64,000 nucleotides of DNA. Source: Martinezella miluonensis. GTDB lineage: Bacteria > Pseudomonadota > Alphaproteobacteria > Rhizobiales > Rhizobiaceae. Location: positions 372,001 to 436,000 of the forward strand of contig NZ_FMAH01000001.1 of NCBI RefSeq assembly GCF_900094545.1, written 5' to 3'. Below, in pieces: positions 26,634 to 36,136 of this stretch (positions are counted from its first letter, which is position 1; each line of letters opens with the position of its first letter). The notes under the pieces were generated by a model. That model was not told the DNA's origin and ran no database searches. It saw nothing but the letters and a program-made list of their open reading frames with translations. The position numbers and the translations under genes were made by a program.

Positions 26634-27422
26634 TCATTGGCCGGAGCTGCCTGACCCGCCGAAGCCGCCGATCGTAGCCGTGCTCGTCGGGACCGAGCCC
26701 TTGCGATAGTTGTCGATCACCTTGCTGCGCTGATCGGTATCGATCGGTGATGCGGCACGAGGCGAAATCAAGTCCGTCGGATTGGCGACCTGTGCCGCCA
26801 GATTGTGCTGCGTTGCACAGCCAAAATTATAGTAGTTCTGATTGTCGAAGGCATTGTCGGTGAGATCGTCCGGCCATTGGCCGCAAGTGTTGGTAAGTGC
26901 CGTCGTGGCGGTGAAGCGCAGACGGATCGGAGCGGCGTCGCCGGGATCGCCCGCAGGGTAATAGCTTTCGACGATGCGGGCCGACGATATGCCATTCCCC
27001 ACCAGTTCCTTTCGGATTTGCTGACGCAGGACGGATGCCGCCTGCGAATTTACCGATCCCCGTGGCAGCAGGATTTCGACGGTGCCACTCGCACGGCCGC
27101 GATAATCCTGCACAAAGCCTCGGATGGTATCGCGCATTCCCGTGGTCAGCCGGCGGTCGCTGGCAGCGACCGGTATGTCGAGATTATGCGCCTTCTCCGT
27201 CAATACGATCGGATGACGCTGACGATAATCGTCATTGATGGCGCTGGTCGTCATGCGGTCGCGCGAATCGGCGCAACCGCTGATAGTGGCGGCGGTGAGA
27301 AACAGGACCGGTGCGATCAGGGCCAACCTGGGGAAACAGGCATTGCCGGCACGAGGCGTATTGCGTTCGAGGCTGGCCATTTCCTTATCCCTCGTCAGTC
27401 CGGTTGAAAGGGTGCGCTTCAT
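26634..27422 (-). CDS. cpaD: Pilus assembly lipoprotein CpaD
   Basis: 262 residues from ATG 27422. A hydrophobic segment ends in TISGC, with Cys50 as probable lipidation site, followed by a CpaD/RcpB-type periplasmic domain (RHPIVLTEKAH, GSVNSQAASVLRQQIRKEL). The protein supports the outer-membrane secretin CpaC. The start could also be ATG 27380, which gives a more normal signal length (Cys36) and has GAGGG 8 bases ahead; 27422 has GAGGGG 9 bases ahead and follows the cpaC stop by 13 bases. Confidence 0.87.
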   Translation of the reverse strand: MKRTLSTGLTRDKEMASLERNTPRAGNACFPRLALIAPVLFLTAATISGCADSRDRMTTSAINDDYRQRHPIVLTEKAHNLDIPVAASDRRLTTGMRDTIRGFVQDYRGRASGTVEILLPRGSVNSQAASVLRQQIRKELVGNGISSARIVESYYPAGDPGDAAPIRLRFTATTALTNTCGQWPDDLTDNAFDNQNYYNFGCATQHNLAAQVANPTDLISPRAASPIDTDQRSKVIDNYRKGSVPTSTATIGGFGGSGSSGQ

Positions 27423-27435
27423 GGTCGGTGTCCCC

Positions 27436-28947
27436 TCACTTGTAGATGAAGCCGACGGTGCCGTGGAAATCGGCGTCGGCGACCGGCGGCCCGTCCTTGC
27501 GGCCGTAGATCTTGTTGACACGATTCATGAAGAAGCCGCTGATATCGTTGCTCGGCGAAAAATTGTCGTCGGGCCGGGCAAGCTTATTGCGGGCGACCGG
27601 ACGCACCAGATAGGGCGTTGCGATGATGACAAGCTCGGTTTCGTCGCGCTGGAAGCTCTTCTGGCGGAACAGCGCGCCAAGGATTGGAATCTTCGAGGCG
27701 CCCGGCGTACCGTTGGTGGTCTGCTGGATGGTATCGCTCAAGAGACCGGCCAAAGCGATCGAGCCGCCGGACGGCAACTCCACCGACGTATCAGCGGCAC
27801 GCTGGTTGTAGGTTGCCGTTCCGGCGTTAGCCGTGCCAACCGGATTGGAAACCTGGGTCTGCACATGCAGAGCGATTCGTCCGGCAGATAGCACGACAGG
27901 CGTGAAGGCCAAACTGATGCCATAGGTGAAGGGTGTGACCGTGACACTCCCGTCCTTGTTCGTGACGGCGTATAGCGTCTGACCGCCCGAATTGAAGGTC
28001 GCGGCCTGGCCGGAGATCGCCGTCAGCGTTGGCTCAGCCAGCGTACGGACGGCGCCAGCCTGCTCAAGAGCATTGAGATAGGTATTGATATTGTACTTGC
28101 CGATGGCTGTTTTGAACAAGCTGGCAAGACCGCCGCCGCCGGTTGAAGCAGTCGCGTCCGCGCCAGGACTGCCGAGCTGGGCAACCAACTGCCCACCGGA
28201 GGAGTTGCGGACGAGATTGTCGAAGCCGATCTGCTTCAGCACGCTGCGCTTGATTTCGGCGACGGTCACCTTGAGCGTCACCTGATCCTCACCTTCGATC
28301 TGCAGCATGTTGACGATCTGCGAGGTCTGGCGTCCTTCGGCGAAGAGTGCGACCGCGTTGTTGTCGCCGGAGCCTGAGGCCGTTGCAAAGCGTGTCGTCG
28401 CTTCGCCGCCCTTGAGGAAAGCCTGTGCAAGCTGCTCTGCGCGCGTCGCATCCTGCGGCGTACGCACCGTTCCGGTCATGACGATGTTGTCGGAAACGAT
28501 CTCGACGTTGATGTCGGAGTCCGGAATGAAGCGTTTGAGATTGGCCTGCAGGCCGGCAATATCGCGCTCGATCTGCAGGTCGAGGCTGACGATTTCCCTG
28601 CCGTCGGCACCGAAAATGAAGATGTTGGTCTGGCCTACGGTCTTGCCGAACAGGTAGATGCGGCGCGAGGTGCGCGTCACCGCGTCTGCCATTTTGGGGT
28701 CGGAAACGAGGATGTCATGGGCATCGGCCGGCAAATCGACTACCAGCGCCTTGTTGAGACCAAGCTTCAAAGTGCGTTTCGTGCCGAGACCCGCGATGGT
28801 GACGATGCTGTCGGAGCCACCGGCAAGAGCCCTTTGGGTTTGCAGAAAAGACGGAGCATCCGCCAAAGGCAGGCCCGCAAAGGCAACGGAGAAGGAAAGC
28901 GTTGCAGCGAGGGAGAGGCTGGCCTTCTTGCTTGTCTTGAACATCAT
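27436..28947 (-). CDS. cpaC: Outer-membrane secretin CpaC (RcpA)
   Basis: About 503 residues: signal peptide (core LSLAATLSFSVAFAGLPLA), an N-terminal domain with LGLNKALVVDLPADAHDILV, a BON-like domain (about 100-190) and the secretin domain (about 240-440, with VELPSGGSIALAGLLSD). It forms the outer-membrane gate through which the Flp pilus emerges. ATG 28962 overlaps the cpaB stop, but AGAAGGGG lies just before ATG 28947, which is preferred. Confidence 0.93.
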   Translation of the reverse strand: MMFKTSKKASLSLAATLSFSVAFAGLPLADAPSFLQTQRALAGGSDSIVTIAGLGTKRTLKLGLNKALVVDLPADAHDILVSDPKMADAVTRTSRRIYLFGKTVGQTNIFIFGADGREIVSLDLQIERDIAGLQANLKRFIPDSDINVEIVSDNIVMTGTVRTPQDATRAEQLAQAFLKGGEATTRFATASGSGDNNAVALFAEGRQTSQIVNMLQIEGEDQVTLKVTVAEIKRSVLKQIGFDNLVRNSSGGQLVAQLGSPGADATASTGGGGLASLFKTAIGKYNINTYLNALEQAGAVRTLAEPTLTAISGQAATFNSGGQTLYAVTNKDGSVTVTPFTYGISLAFTPVVLSAGRIALHVQTQVSNPVGTANAGTATYNQRAADTSVELPSGGSIALAGLLSDTIQQTTNGTPGASKIPILGALFRQKSFQRDETELVIIATPYLVRPVARNKLARPDDNFSPSNDISGFFMNRVNKIYGRKDGPPVADADFHGTVGFIYK

Positions 28948-28958
28948 CCCGCCCCTTC

Positions 28959-29774
28959 TCATTGTGGTTTCGGCCCCGTTGGGCCATCGGTCACGATCGC
29001 TCCCGACTTGATGACTTGCACGAGGCCGCCGCCATTATCGCCGGCCAGCAGATAATCGGCTGCCGTCGTATCGGGTTGCTGCGCGTCGGCAACGGAGCGC
29101 AACGCCAGCGTCAATCGGTCAGCCATCTGATGCGCGACGGCCAGGACCTTCGCCTGGTCCGGCGTCAGCTCCAGCGTTGCGGTTGCGCCGACCGCGGCCT
29201 TGCTTCCATCCTGCTTTTCTTCGATCTGCTGATCGACCGCCAAGACCCGTACGTTGCTGAGGACCGTCTCGGTGATGAGCTGCTGTTGGGAGCTTTTGCG
29301 GACCATAATGACGTCAACACGGTCGTTTGGGAGAATGAAGCCGCCGGCGCCGGTCGCGACGGAGATCTCGGTGGCGACAGCGCGCTTACCGGACGGCAAC
29401 AGCGAGGAAAGGATACGACTGCTGGAATCGGCGACCTTTTCCTCGCGAATCGGTTCGCCCTCGAACATCGGCAAGCGGACGACCGCGCCCTTCAGGTCCT
29501 TCACGGCATCGGGACGGTCACTCTGGGTGATGAGACCTTTGACCACACCGCTTTCCGGCCAGGCCAGCCAATGGATCGATTTTTCGTCCAAACGCGATCC
29601 GACGGGCAGATTGGCGCCGGCAACGAGCACATTGATCGTCGCTTCCTTTTCCACCACCGCTGCAATCTGCTGCGGCACGATATCGCGCTTGCCGGCGAGA
29701 CGCATCGCCAGCAGGCCGGCCATACCGGCTGCGACGGCTGCCACCGCGAGTATCATTATGCGAGCGGGTTTCAT
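28959..29774 (-). CDS. cpaB: Flp pilus assembly protein CpaB
   Basis: About 271 residues: an N-terminal membrane anchor (ILAVAAVAAGMAGLLAM), a SAF/beta-clip domain (about 45-115) and the RcpC/CpaB C-terminal domain. The family is periplasmic and works with the secretin. AAGGA is better spaced from ATG 29774 than from 29780. First gene of the assembly operon after the gap that separates it from cpaA. Confidence 0.9.
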   Translation of the reverse strand: MKPARIMILAVAAVAAGMAGLLAMRLAGKRDIVPQQIAAVVEKEATINVLVAGANLPVGSRLDEKSIHWLAWPESGVVKGLITQSDRPDAVKDLKGAVVRLPMFEGEPIREEKVADSSSRILSSLLPSGKRAVATEISVATGAGGFILPNDRVDVIMVRKSSQQQLITETVLSNVRVLAVDQQIEEKQDGSKAAVGATATLELTPDQAKVLAVAHQMADRLTLALRSVADAQQPDTTAADYLLAGDNGGGLVQVIKSGAIVTDGPTGPKPQ

Positions 29775-29838
29775 GGACATTCCTTGGCGAACAGAATTCT
29801 TCGCCCCGCAGAATGACCGGCAATTGGTGTAATTATGG

Positions 29839-29853
29839 TTAATGGTACGTTAC
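29839..29853. promoter_or_regulatory. CtrA-like box before cpaB
   Basis: TTAA, seven bases, TTAC at 29839-29853, one base from the CtrA consensus TTAA-N7-TTAA(C). A further CTTAACC lies at 29865-29871. The 161-base gap between cpaA and cpaB is unusually AT-rich for this genome, as expected of a promoter region. Functional assignment is inference. Confidence 0.35.
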
Positions 29854-29935
29854 ATTTATTGTTACTTAACCATGATTACTTGGGCAATATTAGATAGTAT
29901 TCACGTAAAAATACGTTGCTTTCGCAGATTTCAAC

Positions 29936-30448
29936 CTAGATCGCCCGTTGCGTGGCCGCGATAACGAGAGACGAGCCTGGGAATGCAAGAATTCCCCCGA
30001 TGGCGATAGCAATGCCGTAAGGGATCTTCTTCGCCGTGATCAATGAATTCGGCAGGGGAAGGCCGATGGCCATGATGGTGCTGGACTGTGACCGGAGCAA
30101 TACGATCAGAAATGTGACGGCGCCGCCGATAAACGCGACGTAGATCAGGAACACTACAAGAGATGAATCGAAGCCGAACCAAAGCGCGGCTGCCGCCAGT
30201 AGTTTCGCGTCGCCACCGCCCATGACATTCAGCGCGAATAGTGCGAAGCAGACAAAAAACACGGCGCTTGCACCGGCCAAGTGCATGCCAATTTCTGTAA
30301 AGGACAGCCCGAAAATCGGCGCCAAGACAAGAAACGATACCGCGAGCGCCAGAGATACGCGATTAGGAATCGTCATCGTCAGCAGATCGGAGATCGCCGC
30401 AATCGACATGCAGAGCGGAAATATGAGCAACGCTGCTGCTTCGAGCAT
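29936..30448 (-). CDS. cpaA: Prepilin peptidase CpaA/TadV
   Basis: 170 residues, about five helices. The two aspartates of the A24 family are present: AISDLLTMTIPNR near residue 21 and the GxGD-type motif in MGGGDAKLLAA near residue 80. It cleaves the leader of the Flp pilin (30534) and the TadE-like pseudopilins. It lies 85 bases downstream of pilA, after a strong hairpin. Confidence 0.93.
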   Translation of the reverse strand: MLEAAALLIFPLCMSIAAISDLLTMTIPNRVSLALAVSFLVLAPIFGLSFTEIGMHLAGASAVFFVCFALFALNVMGGGDAKLLAAAALWFGFDSSLVVFLIYVAFIGGAVTFLIVLLRSQSSTIMAIGLPLPNSLITAKKIPYGIAIAIGGILAFPGSSLVIAATQRAI

Positions 30449-30474
30449 GCTTTCCCTCTTCCAAACATAAATAT

Positions 30475-30504
30475 CGGAAACCGCTCACCAATGAGCGGTT
30501 TCCG
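30475..30504 (-). terminator. Strong hairpin between pilA and cpaA
   Basis: CGGAAACCGCTCA and its exact complement form a 13-bp stem with a 4-base loop. On the transcribed strand it is followed by ATATTTATGTTT, a broken T-run, so termination is probably partial. A partial terminator or RNA-stabilising stem here would allow pilin to be made in excess over the peptidase. Confidence 0.6.
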
Positions 30505-30533
30505 GAAAATATTATGCCCTCGAGGCAAATACT

Positions 30534-30725
30534 TTACTTGGTACCAATGCCGTTGCCGGAATGGTTCATCTGGGTGGCAATGTTGGTGAACGTGTTGTTC
30601 AATGCACCACCCAGGGTAGTTGCGCCAGTGATGATGGCGACCGAGATCAGAGCTGCGATCAGGCCGTATTCGATTGCGGTCGCACCCGATTCATCCTTCA
30701 GGAAGCGCGAAAAAAGCTTGGACAT
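30534..30725 (-). CDS. pilA: Flp family major type IVb pilin
   Basis: 63 residues starting MSKLFSRFLKDESG, then a hydrophobic stretch ATAIEYGLIAALISVAII. Cleavage after Gly14 by CpaA would give a 49-residue pilin with the Flp glutamate-tyrosine pair (IEYG). A longer frame to 30815 exists, but its extra residues are unlike any pilin leader. The gene is transcribed first in the leftward cluster and stands apart from it by a hairpin. Confidence 0.95.
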   Translation of the reverse strand: MSKLFSRFLKDESGATAIEYGLIAALISVAIITGATTLGGALNNTFTNIATQMNHSGNGIGTK

Positions 30726-31133
30726 GAATTTACTCCACACAATTTGTTGACAGCACGTCCGCCAACTGTTGCCGTTGATCGGATGAGCTGCACGGTAGCT
30801 GTTCGCCGTTTCCATCGCTTTAAGGAATTGGGTTAATCACCTGTAAATACAGAAGCAAAAAAAGAATAGTTAATGTCGAATGCGTGTCTTCCTGCGCATT
30901 TTTAAAGAAAATCTTCAATGAAATAGAAATTATTAGATGTGTGAATATTAGCGTTGCATGTAATTTGTCTTAAACCAAAGCATATCTGCAGCAAAAAGGT
31001 GAAGGCAGAAGCCACATATGGGACATTTGCACCATATCCGCACCACCTGAGGTGGCCTTAATCCTTCATTCACCATTCTTTCTCATTCTGTCCGACAATT
31101 CTTTTCGCCATACGCATTCCAAGAGGCCAAGCC
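30726..31133. other. AT-rich divergent promoter region of the pilus locus
   Basis: 408 bases without a gene between the start of pilA and the start of the rightward secretin-domain gene. The sequence is markedly AT-rich. It contains several TTAA words, including a pair at 30820-30836 separated by nine bases instead of the seven expected for CtrA. No convincing -35/-10 pair was identified. It must contain both divergent promoters. Confidence 0.5.
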
Positions 31134-31556
31134 ATGCCCATCGGCGGCAAAACCGCATTCCTCGCCGGCATCCTCGCCATGGCCGGCCTGACACCGCAGC
31201 TTTGCCATGCTGCCGGAGAAAATCTGCTGCGCGTTTATATGGATCACGCGCGCGTATTGAAGCTTGATCGCCCCGTCAGCAAGGTCATCGTCGGCAACGC
31301 CCAGGTCGCCGATGCGACCGTCGCGGATCCGAAGACCATCGTGCTGACCGGCCGCGCTTTCGGAACGACAAACATCATCCTGCTCGACGCTGACGGCAAC
31401 GCCATCGTCGACGAACAGATTCTTGTTTCGATCGATGAAGGCAACACGGTTCGCGTGTTTCGCCAGACGGATCGGGCAGTATTGTCATGCACGCCCAATT
31501 GCGAGCAGCATGCGCAGCAGAACAATACTACGGCAACCACAACAACCGGCCCGTAG
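31134..31556 (+). CDS. Stand-alone secretin N-terminal-domain protein of the Tad locus
   Basis: 140 residues: signal peptide (cleavage near HAAG at residues 25-27), then a domain equivalent to the CpaC/RcpA N-terminal region (LRVYMDHARVLKLDRPVSKV, followed by VADATVADPKTIVLTGRAFG), and a Thr/Asn/Gln-rich tail with two cysteines (SCTPNCEQ). It has no secretin pore domain. The same segment is present in cpaC at its N-terminus. It probably acts in the periplasm in secretin assembly or as a pilotin-like factor, but this is inference. AAGAGG precedes ATG. Confidence 0.82.
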   Translation: MPIGGKTAFLAGILAMAGLTPQLCHAAGENLLRVYMDHARVLKLDRPVSKVIVGNAQVADATVADPKTIVLTGRAFGTTNIILLDADGNAIVDEQILVSIDEGNTVRVFRQTDRAVLSCTPNCEQHAQQNNTTATTTTGP

Positions 31557-31710
31557 TTTTATTTATTATCGCAAATATTCTAAAGTACTACACAAGAATT
31601 GCCTTGACGCTGATAATCACACCTTCCCTTAAATATGAAGAGGGAAGAGAAACGGATTATCAAGAAAGCGTCTTTAGTTTCATCCGCGTGTAAATCGCTG
31701 CGGATGTTCA

Positions 31711-32349
31711 ATGATACCGAACGACGATCTTTTCGCGAACAAAGACCCGGCGCAACGGCGTCTCCGGGGAAATTTGCGTGAATTCGTAAGGTCGCGGGAC
31801 GGGGCGGCGGCAATCGAATTCGCTTTGCTCGCCATTCCCTATTTCCTGATCATCTTCGCGGTCATCGAGACTTTTGTCGCCTTCACGGCAGAGCAGGTCA
31901 TTTCGAACGCTGTCGATACCCTGTCACGTCAGATCAGGACCGGGCAGATTAGCGGCGATTCCACCAAGTCTTCATATATGACGCAGCAACAGTTCCGGCA
32001 GGCATTCTGCAACCAGATTGCCGTGCTGATCACATGTTCTTCGACGGAAGTCGCAACGCCATCCAGCCTTTATCTCGACGTCGAGAGCTATACGAGCTTC
32101 GCCTCCATGCCGACGACCATCCCGCGCCAATCATCGACAGACCCCTATTCCGACCTCAGCACAACAGGCTTTGCCTTCGCACCAGGCGGCGCGAAGACCT
32201 TGAACATGGTGCGCGCCTATTACCGCTGGCAGATCATTACCGATCTGATGCGCCCGTATCTTTCCAACATCCACCCCTCCGACGGATCGATGCCGACGAC
32301 CTATCTCATCGTCGCCACCGCCGCCTTCCAGAATGAGAACTATCCGTGA
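31711..32349 (+). CDS. TadE/TadG-like pseudopilin (first copy)
   Basis: 212 residues. A basic cytoplasmic start, then RSRDGAAAIEFALLAIPYFL, the TadE-type processing region and membrane helix, followed by a periplasmic domain with two cysteines (AFCNQIAVLITC). TadE-like pseudopilins are processed by the prepilin peptidase and are needed for pilus assembly. Its stop overlaps the GTG of the next gene (GTGA). Confidence 0.87.
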   Translation: MIPNDDLFANKDPAQRRLRGNLREFVRSRDGAAAIEFALLAIPYFLIIFAVIETFVAFTAEQVISNAVDTLSRQIRTGQISGDSTKSSYMTQQQFRQAFCNQIAVLITCSSTEVATPSSLYLDVESYTSFASMPTTIPRQSSTDPYSDLSTTGFAFAPGGAKTLNMVRAYYRWQIITDLMRPYLSNIHPSDGSMPTTYLIVATAAFQNENYP

Positions 32350-32936
32350 GCGGGCGGCCAGACATGATCAGGAAGGAAGCTCCGTTCCTCGGCATGTTGC
32401 GGCGTTTTGCTCGAGACCGGCGCGGCGTCGGCGCAATCGAATTCGCCATTCTTTTCCCTGTACTGCTGCTGCTCTATCTTGGTGCGTTCCAGCTTACCGT
32501 CGGCCTCAATGTCTCCAAGCGCGCCAGCCGCTCGGCCGGGTCGATCGCGGATATCATCTCGCAGCAGTCAGGCGTTAACAAATCGATGCTTGCGACCATG
32601 CCCTCGGTCGCGGGCGCCATTTTCGCACCCTATGTCACGACCGGCCTGACCTTGAAGATTACGGGAATCGCGGTCGATGCCAGCGGCAAAGCCACCGTGG
32701 CATGGTCCTGGGCGCAGGATGGGACAACCCCCTATCCATCAGGCACCGCCGTCACCGTGCCGAGCAATATGAACCAGGCAAGTACCTTTCTTGTGCGCAG
32801 CGAGCTTGCCATCCCCTATCAGCTCATGAATTTCGGGACCAACTTCCTGCCGAACGGCACCAGTCAGATTACGATCAGCCGGCAATTTTTCTACCGCCAG
32901 CGCGCCGGCACCTCGATCACCTGCAGCGACTGCTGA
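32346..32936 (+). CDS. TadE/TadG-like pseudopilin (second copy)
   Basis: 196 residues. RRGVGAIEFAILFPVLLLL is the pseudopilin leader and membrane helix, and the rest is periplasmic, ending SITCSDC. GTG 32346 overlaps the preceding stop, and ATG 32364 is an alternative start. The pair of short TadE-like proteins, with no long TadG, is the complement of minor pilins seen in this locus. Confidence 0.87.
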   Translation: MSGRPDMIRKEAPFLGMLRRFARDRRGVGAIEFAILFPVLLLLYLGAFQLTVGLNVSKRASRSAGSIADIISQQSGVNKSMLATMPSVAGAIFAPYVTTGLTLKITGIAVDASGKATVAWSWAQDGTTPYPSGTAVTVPSNMNQASTFLVRSELAIPYQLMNFGTNFLPNGTSQITISRQFFYRQRAGTSITCSDC

Positions 32937-33073
32937 CGATCATCGCGAAGCCGAGGCCCGGTGAGACCCTCCAAAACGGAAAATTGCCAAGTCGATGCCT
33001 CCGTTATATGGGTGACAGCCAGAGCACGCGGCCGAACCTGCCGACGCGTGCGATGATTTTTATCGGGTGATCC

Positions 33074-34294
33074 ATGGCGCGCGCCTTTCTCTTCGTTTTG
33101 GACTCTTTTGGCGTCGGTGGCGCCCCTGACGCCACAAGCTATGGCGACGAAGGTGCCGATACGCTCGGCCATATCGCCGAATTCTGTGCCGCGGGCGCGG
33201 CCGATCGCGACGGCCTGCGCCAGGGACCCTTGGCGCTGCCGAACATGTCCGGCCTCGGCCTACTCGAGATCGCCAAGGCGGCATCGGGCAGCTATCCCGC
33301 CGGCATGCCGCAGCCGGAGAGGCTTTACGGCCTTTACGGCTGCGCCAGCGAGGTCTCCCGCGGCAAGGACACGCCATCAGGTCACTGGGAAATTGCCGGA
33401 ACGCCCGTCATGTTCGATTGGGGCTACTTTCCGGCCGAGGGCGACGCCTTTCCGCCGGAGCTGGTGAACGCCATCTGCGAGGCAGCGGACCTGCCCGGCA
33501 TTCTCGGCAATTGCCATGCCTCGGGAACGGATATCATTGCCAAGTTCGGAGAAGAGCATATCCGCAGCGGCAAGCCGATCTGCTACACCTCATCCGACTC
33601 GGTCTTCCAGATCGCGGCGCATGAGCGGCATTTCGGTCTCGACCGGCTGATCGCCCTCTGCACGATCGTGCGTACCCTGCTCGATCCCTACAATATCGGC
33701 CGCGTCATTGCCCGCCCCTTTGTCGGCGAGACCGTGGCGACATTCGAGCGAACCGGCAACCGCCGCGATTTCTCCGTGCTGCCGCCGGAACCGACGCTGC
33801 TCGACCGTCTGGTCAAGGCCGAGCGCACCGTGCATGCGGTGGGGAAGATCGGCGATATCTTTGCCCATCAGGGCGTTTCCAAGGTCATCAAGGCCAATGG
33901 CAACATGGCGTTGATGGATGCGACGCTGAAGGCCATGGATGAAGCTGCAGACGGCGATCTGGTTTTCACCAATTTCGTCGATTTCGACATGCTCTACGGC
34001 CATCGCCGCGACGTGCCGGGCTATGCCGCAGCGCTCGAAGCCTTCGACATGCGACTGCCGGAAGTGCATAAAAAGCTGAAAGCTGGCGATCTCGTCATAC
34101 TGACGGCCGATCATGGTTGCGACCCCACCTGGCGCGGCACGGATCACACGCGCGAGCGCGTGCCGGTCATGGCTTACGGGCCGGGTATCCGCTCGCGCTC
34201 CATCGGCATTCGCCAGACCTATGCCGATATCGGCGAGACGGTCGCACGACATCTGGGTATTGCGGCCGGGCCGCACGGGAGGAGTTTCCTTTGA
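33074..34294 (+). CDS. deoB: Phosphopentomutase
   Basis: 406 residues, full length. It interconverts (deoxy)ribose 1-phosphate and 5-phosphate, linking nucleoside phosphorolysis to central metabolism. Alkaline-phosphatase superfamily metal residues are seen at the N-terminus ([10 protein letters not shown]) and near the C-terminus ([18 protein letters not shown]). Thr100 in KDTPSGHWE is the expected phosphorylated residue. The stop overlaps the TTG start of add, indicating coupling. Confidence 0.96.
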   Translation: MARAFLFVLDSFGVGGAPDATSYGDEGADTLGHIAEFCAAGAADRDGLRQGPLALPNMSGLGLLEIAKAASGSYPAGMPQPERLYGLYGCASEVSRGKDTPSGHWEIAGTPVMFDWGYFPAEGDAFPPELVNAICEAADLPGILGNCHASGTDIIAKFGEEHIRSGKPICYTSSDSVFQIAAHERHFGLDRLIALCTIVRTLLDPYNIGRVIARPFVGETVATFERTGNRRDFSVLPPEPTLLDRLVKAERTVHAVGKIGDIFAHQGVSKVIKANGNMALMDATLKAMDEAADGDLVFTNFVDFDMLYGHRRDVPGYAAALEAFDMRLPEVHKKLKAGDLVILTADHGCDPTWRGTDHTRERVPVMAYGPGIRSRSIGIRQTYADIGETVARHLGIAAGPHGRSFL

Positions 34295-35259
34295 CATCGC
34301 ATTTGAAGAAAGTGGAGCTGCATTGCCATCTGGAAGGCGCGGCTCCGCCAGCATTGACACTCGCACAGGCGCACAAATACGGCGTCGACACGAACGCCTT
34401 CCTGAAGGACGGCACCTACCTCTGGAAGGATTTTGCAGAGTTCCTCGTCTGCTACGACAAGGTCTCCGAGGTCTACCGCACCGAGGAAGACTATGCGCTG
34501 CTGACGGAAACTTATCTGGAAGAACTTGCCGGCATCGGCACGATCTATAGCGAACTCATCGTCTCGCCCGACCACGGCGACCGTATCGGTCTCGGCGCCG
34601 ATGCCTATATGGCGGGCGTTTCCGCCGGCATCCGCGCCGCCAAGGCAAAGACCGGCATCGAGGCGCGGCTGATCGTAACAGGCGAACGCCACTTCGGCCC
34701 CGAGCGGGTGGTGAAGGCGGCGGAATATGCCGCCAAAAGCGACAATCCGCTAATCACCGGCTTCAACATGGCCGGCGAAGAGCGCAGGGGCCGCGTCGCC
34801 GATTATGCCCGGGCTTTCGACATCGCGCGCGAGGCCGGCCTCGGCATTACCATCCATGCCGGCGAGGTCTGCGGCGCCTTTTCCGTCGCCGATGCCGTCG
34901 AGCTGGTGCGCCCGCAGCGTATCGGCCATGGCGTGCGCGCCATCGAAGATATGGATCTCGTCAAGCGCCTTGCCGATTTCGGCACGGTGCTGGAGGTCTG
35001 CCCCGGTTCCAACATCGCGCTTAACGTCTTCCCGGATTTCCAGTCGCACCCGCTACGCAAGCTGCGCGATGCCGGCGTGCGGGTCACGATCAATTCCGAC
35101 GACCCGCCCTTCTTCCACACCTCGCTGAAGCGCGAATACGAGTTGGCATCGTCAGCCTTCGGCTTCCGTGACGACGAGATCGATGTGATGACGCGCACGG
35201 CGATCGAAGCGGCCTTTGTGGACGAGACGACACGGGCGGCGTTGCTCGCAAGGCTGTAA
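34291..35259 (+). CDS. add: Adenosine deaminase
   Basis: 322 residues from TTG 34291, which overlaps the deoB stop (TTGA) and has GGAGGAG about 8 bases ahead. An open frame runs back to 34117 but only within deoB. The enzyme deaminates (deoxy)adenosine to (deoxy)inosine. Zinc and catalytic motifs: VELHCHLEG (His11, His13), IHAGEVCG with Glu192, RIGHGVR, and NSDDPP with Asp270/Asp271. It supplies inosine to the purine nucleoside phosphorylase of the opposite operon. Confidence 0.95.
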   Translation: MTSHLKKVELHCHLEGAAPPALTLAQAHKYGVDTNAFLKDGTYLWKDFAEFLVCYDKVSEVYRTEEDYALLTETYLEELAGIGTIYSELIVSPDHGDRIGLGADAYMAGVSAGIRAAKAKTGIEARLIVTGERHFGPERVVKAAEYAAKSDNPLITGFNMAGEERRGRVADYARAFDIAREAGLGITIHAGEVCGAFSVADAVELVRPQRIGHGVRAIEDMDLVKRLADFGTVLEVCPGSNIALNVFPDFQSHPLRKLRDAGVRVTINSDDPPFFHTSLKREYELASSAFGFRDDEIDVMTRTAIEAAFVDETTRAALLARL

Positions 35260-35380
35260 AAACAAGGTTTGGGCCGCAGATTGGGGATGAAATCTCGAAA
35301 AGCGGCCTATTTTCTTGCACCAGAGTCAATTTCCGTGAAAGAAACATCTCATATCTCGGAATTACTGGAAGGCTGAACCC

Positions 35381-36010
35381 ATGGACGGCGTCACTGTCAT
35401 CGATCACCCGCTTGTGCAACACAAGCTCACAATCATGCGCAAGAAGGAGACGTCGACAGGGAGCTTCCGCCGGCTGCTGCGCGAGATTTCGACGCTGCTC
35501 TGTTACGAAGTGACGCGCGACCTGGAATTGACGATCGAGACGATCGAAACGCCGCTGCAGTCCATGGACGCGCCAATCCTCGAGGGCAAGAAGCTGGTCT
35601 TTGCCTCGATCCTGCGTGCCGGCAACGGCCTGCTCGAAGGCATGCTCGATCTCGTGCCTTCGGCGCGCGTCTCACATATCGGCGTCTACCGCGATCACGA
35701 GACGCTGCAGCCGGTCGAATATTACTTCAAGGCGCCGGAGGATATTTCCGAGCGCCTGATCATCGTTGTCGATCCGATGCTGGCAACCGGCAATTCCTCG
35801 ATCGCCGCCATCGACAAGCTGAAGGAGCGCGGCGCCCACAATATCCGCTTCCTGTGCCTGCTGGCTGCCCCGGAAGGCCTCGCCAATTTCCGTGCGGCGC
35901 ATCCGGATGTGCCGGTCTTCACCGCCGCTATCGACAGCCATCTCAACGAGCTGGGCTACATCGTGCCGGGCCTCGGCGATGCCGGCGACCGCATGTACGG
36001 CACGAAGTAA
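35381..36010 (+). CDS. upp: Uracil phosphoribosyltransferase
   Basis: 209 residues, the normal Upp length. It makes UMP from uracil and PRPP. The PRPP loop [12 protein letters not shown] begins near residue 129, and the C-terminal [17 protein letters not shown] is the uracil-binding signature. It follows add by 121 bases and ends in a strong terminator, so it closes the rightward salvage group or has its own promoter. Confidence 0.97.
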   Translation: MDGVTVIDHPLVQHKLTIMRKKETSTGSFRRLLREISTLLCYEVTRDLELTIETIETPLQSMDAPILEGKKLVFASILRAGNGLLEGMLDLVPSARVSHIGVYRDHETLQPVEYYFKAPEDISERLIIVVDPMLATGNSSIAAIDKLKERGAHNIRFLCLLAAPEGLANFRAAHPDVPVFTAAIDSHLNELGYIVPGLGDAGDRMYGTK

Positions 36011-36032
36011 ATTACATTACTATACTCAGGTT

Positions 36033-36065
36033 AAAGCCCGGCAGTATTCAACTGCCGGGCTTTTT
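36033..36065 (+). terminator. Intrinsic terminator after upp
   Basis: AAAGCCCGGCAGT pairs with ACTGCCGGGCTTT around the 5-base loop ATTCA, directly followed by a T-run. The stem is perfect, and the A and T tails make it potentially bidirectional. Confidence 0.9.
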
Positions 36066-36136
36066 ATTGATTGCTTTAGCGGCATTTCAGCAAACTTGGC
36101 TTAGATATGGCAATGCCCGCAGGAGGGGCCTTGCCA

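Noticed and set aside
30820..30836. TTAA pair upstream of pilA as a CtrA site
   Set aside because: The spacing is nine bases, not seven, and neither strand gives a better reading.
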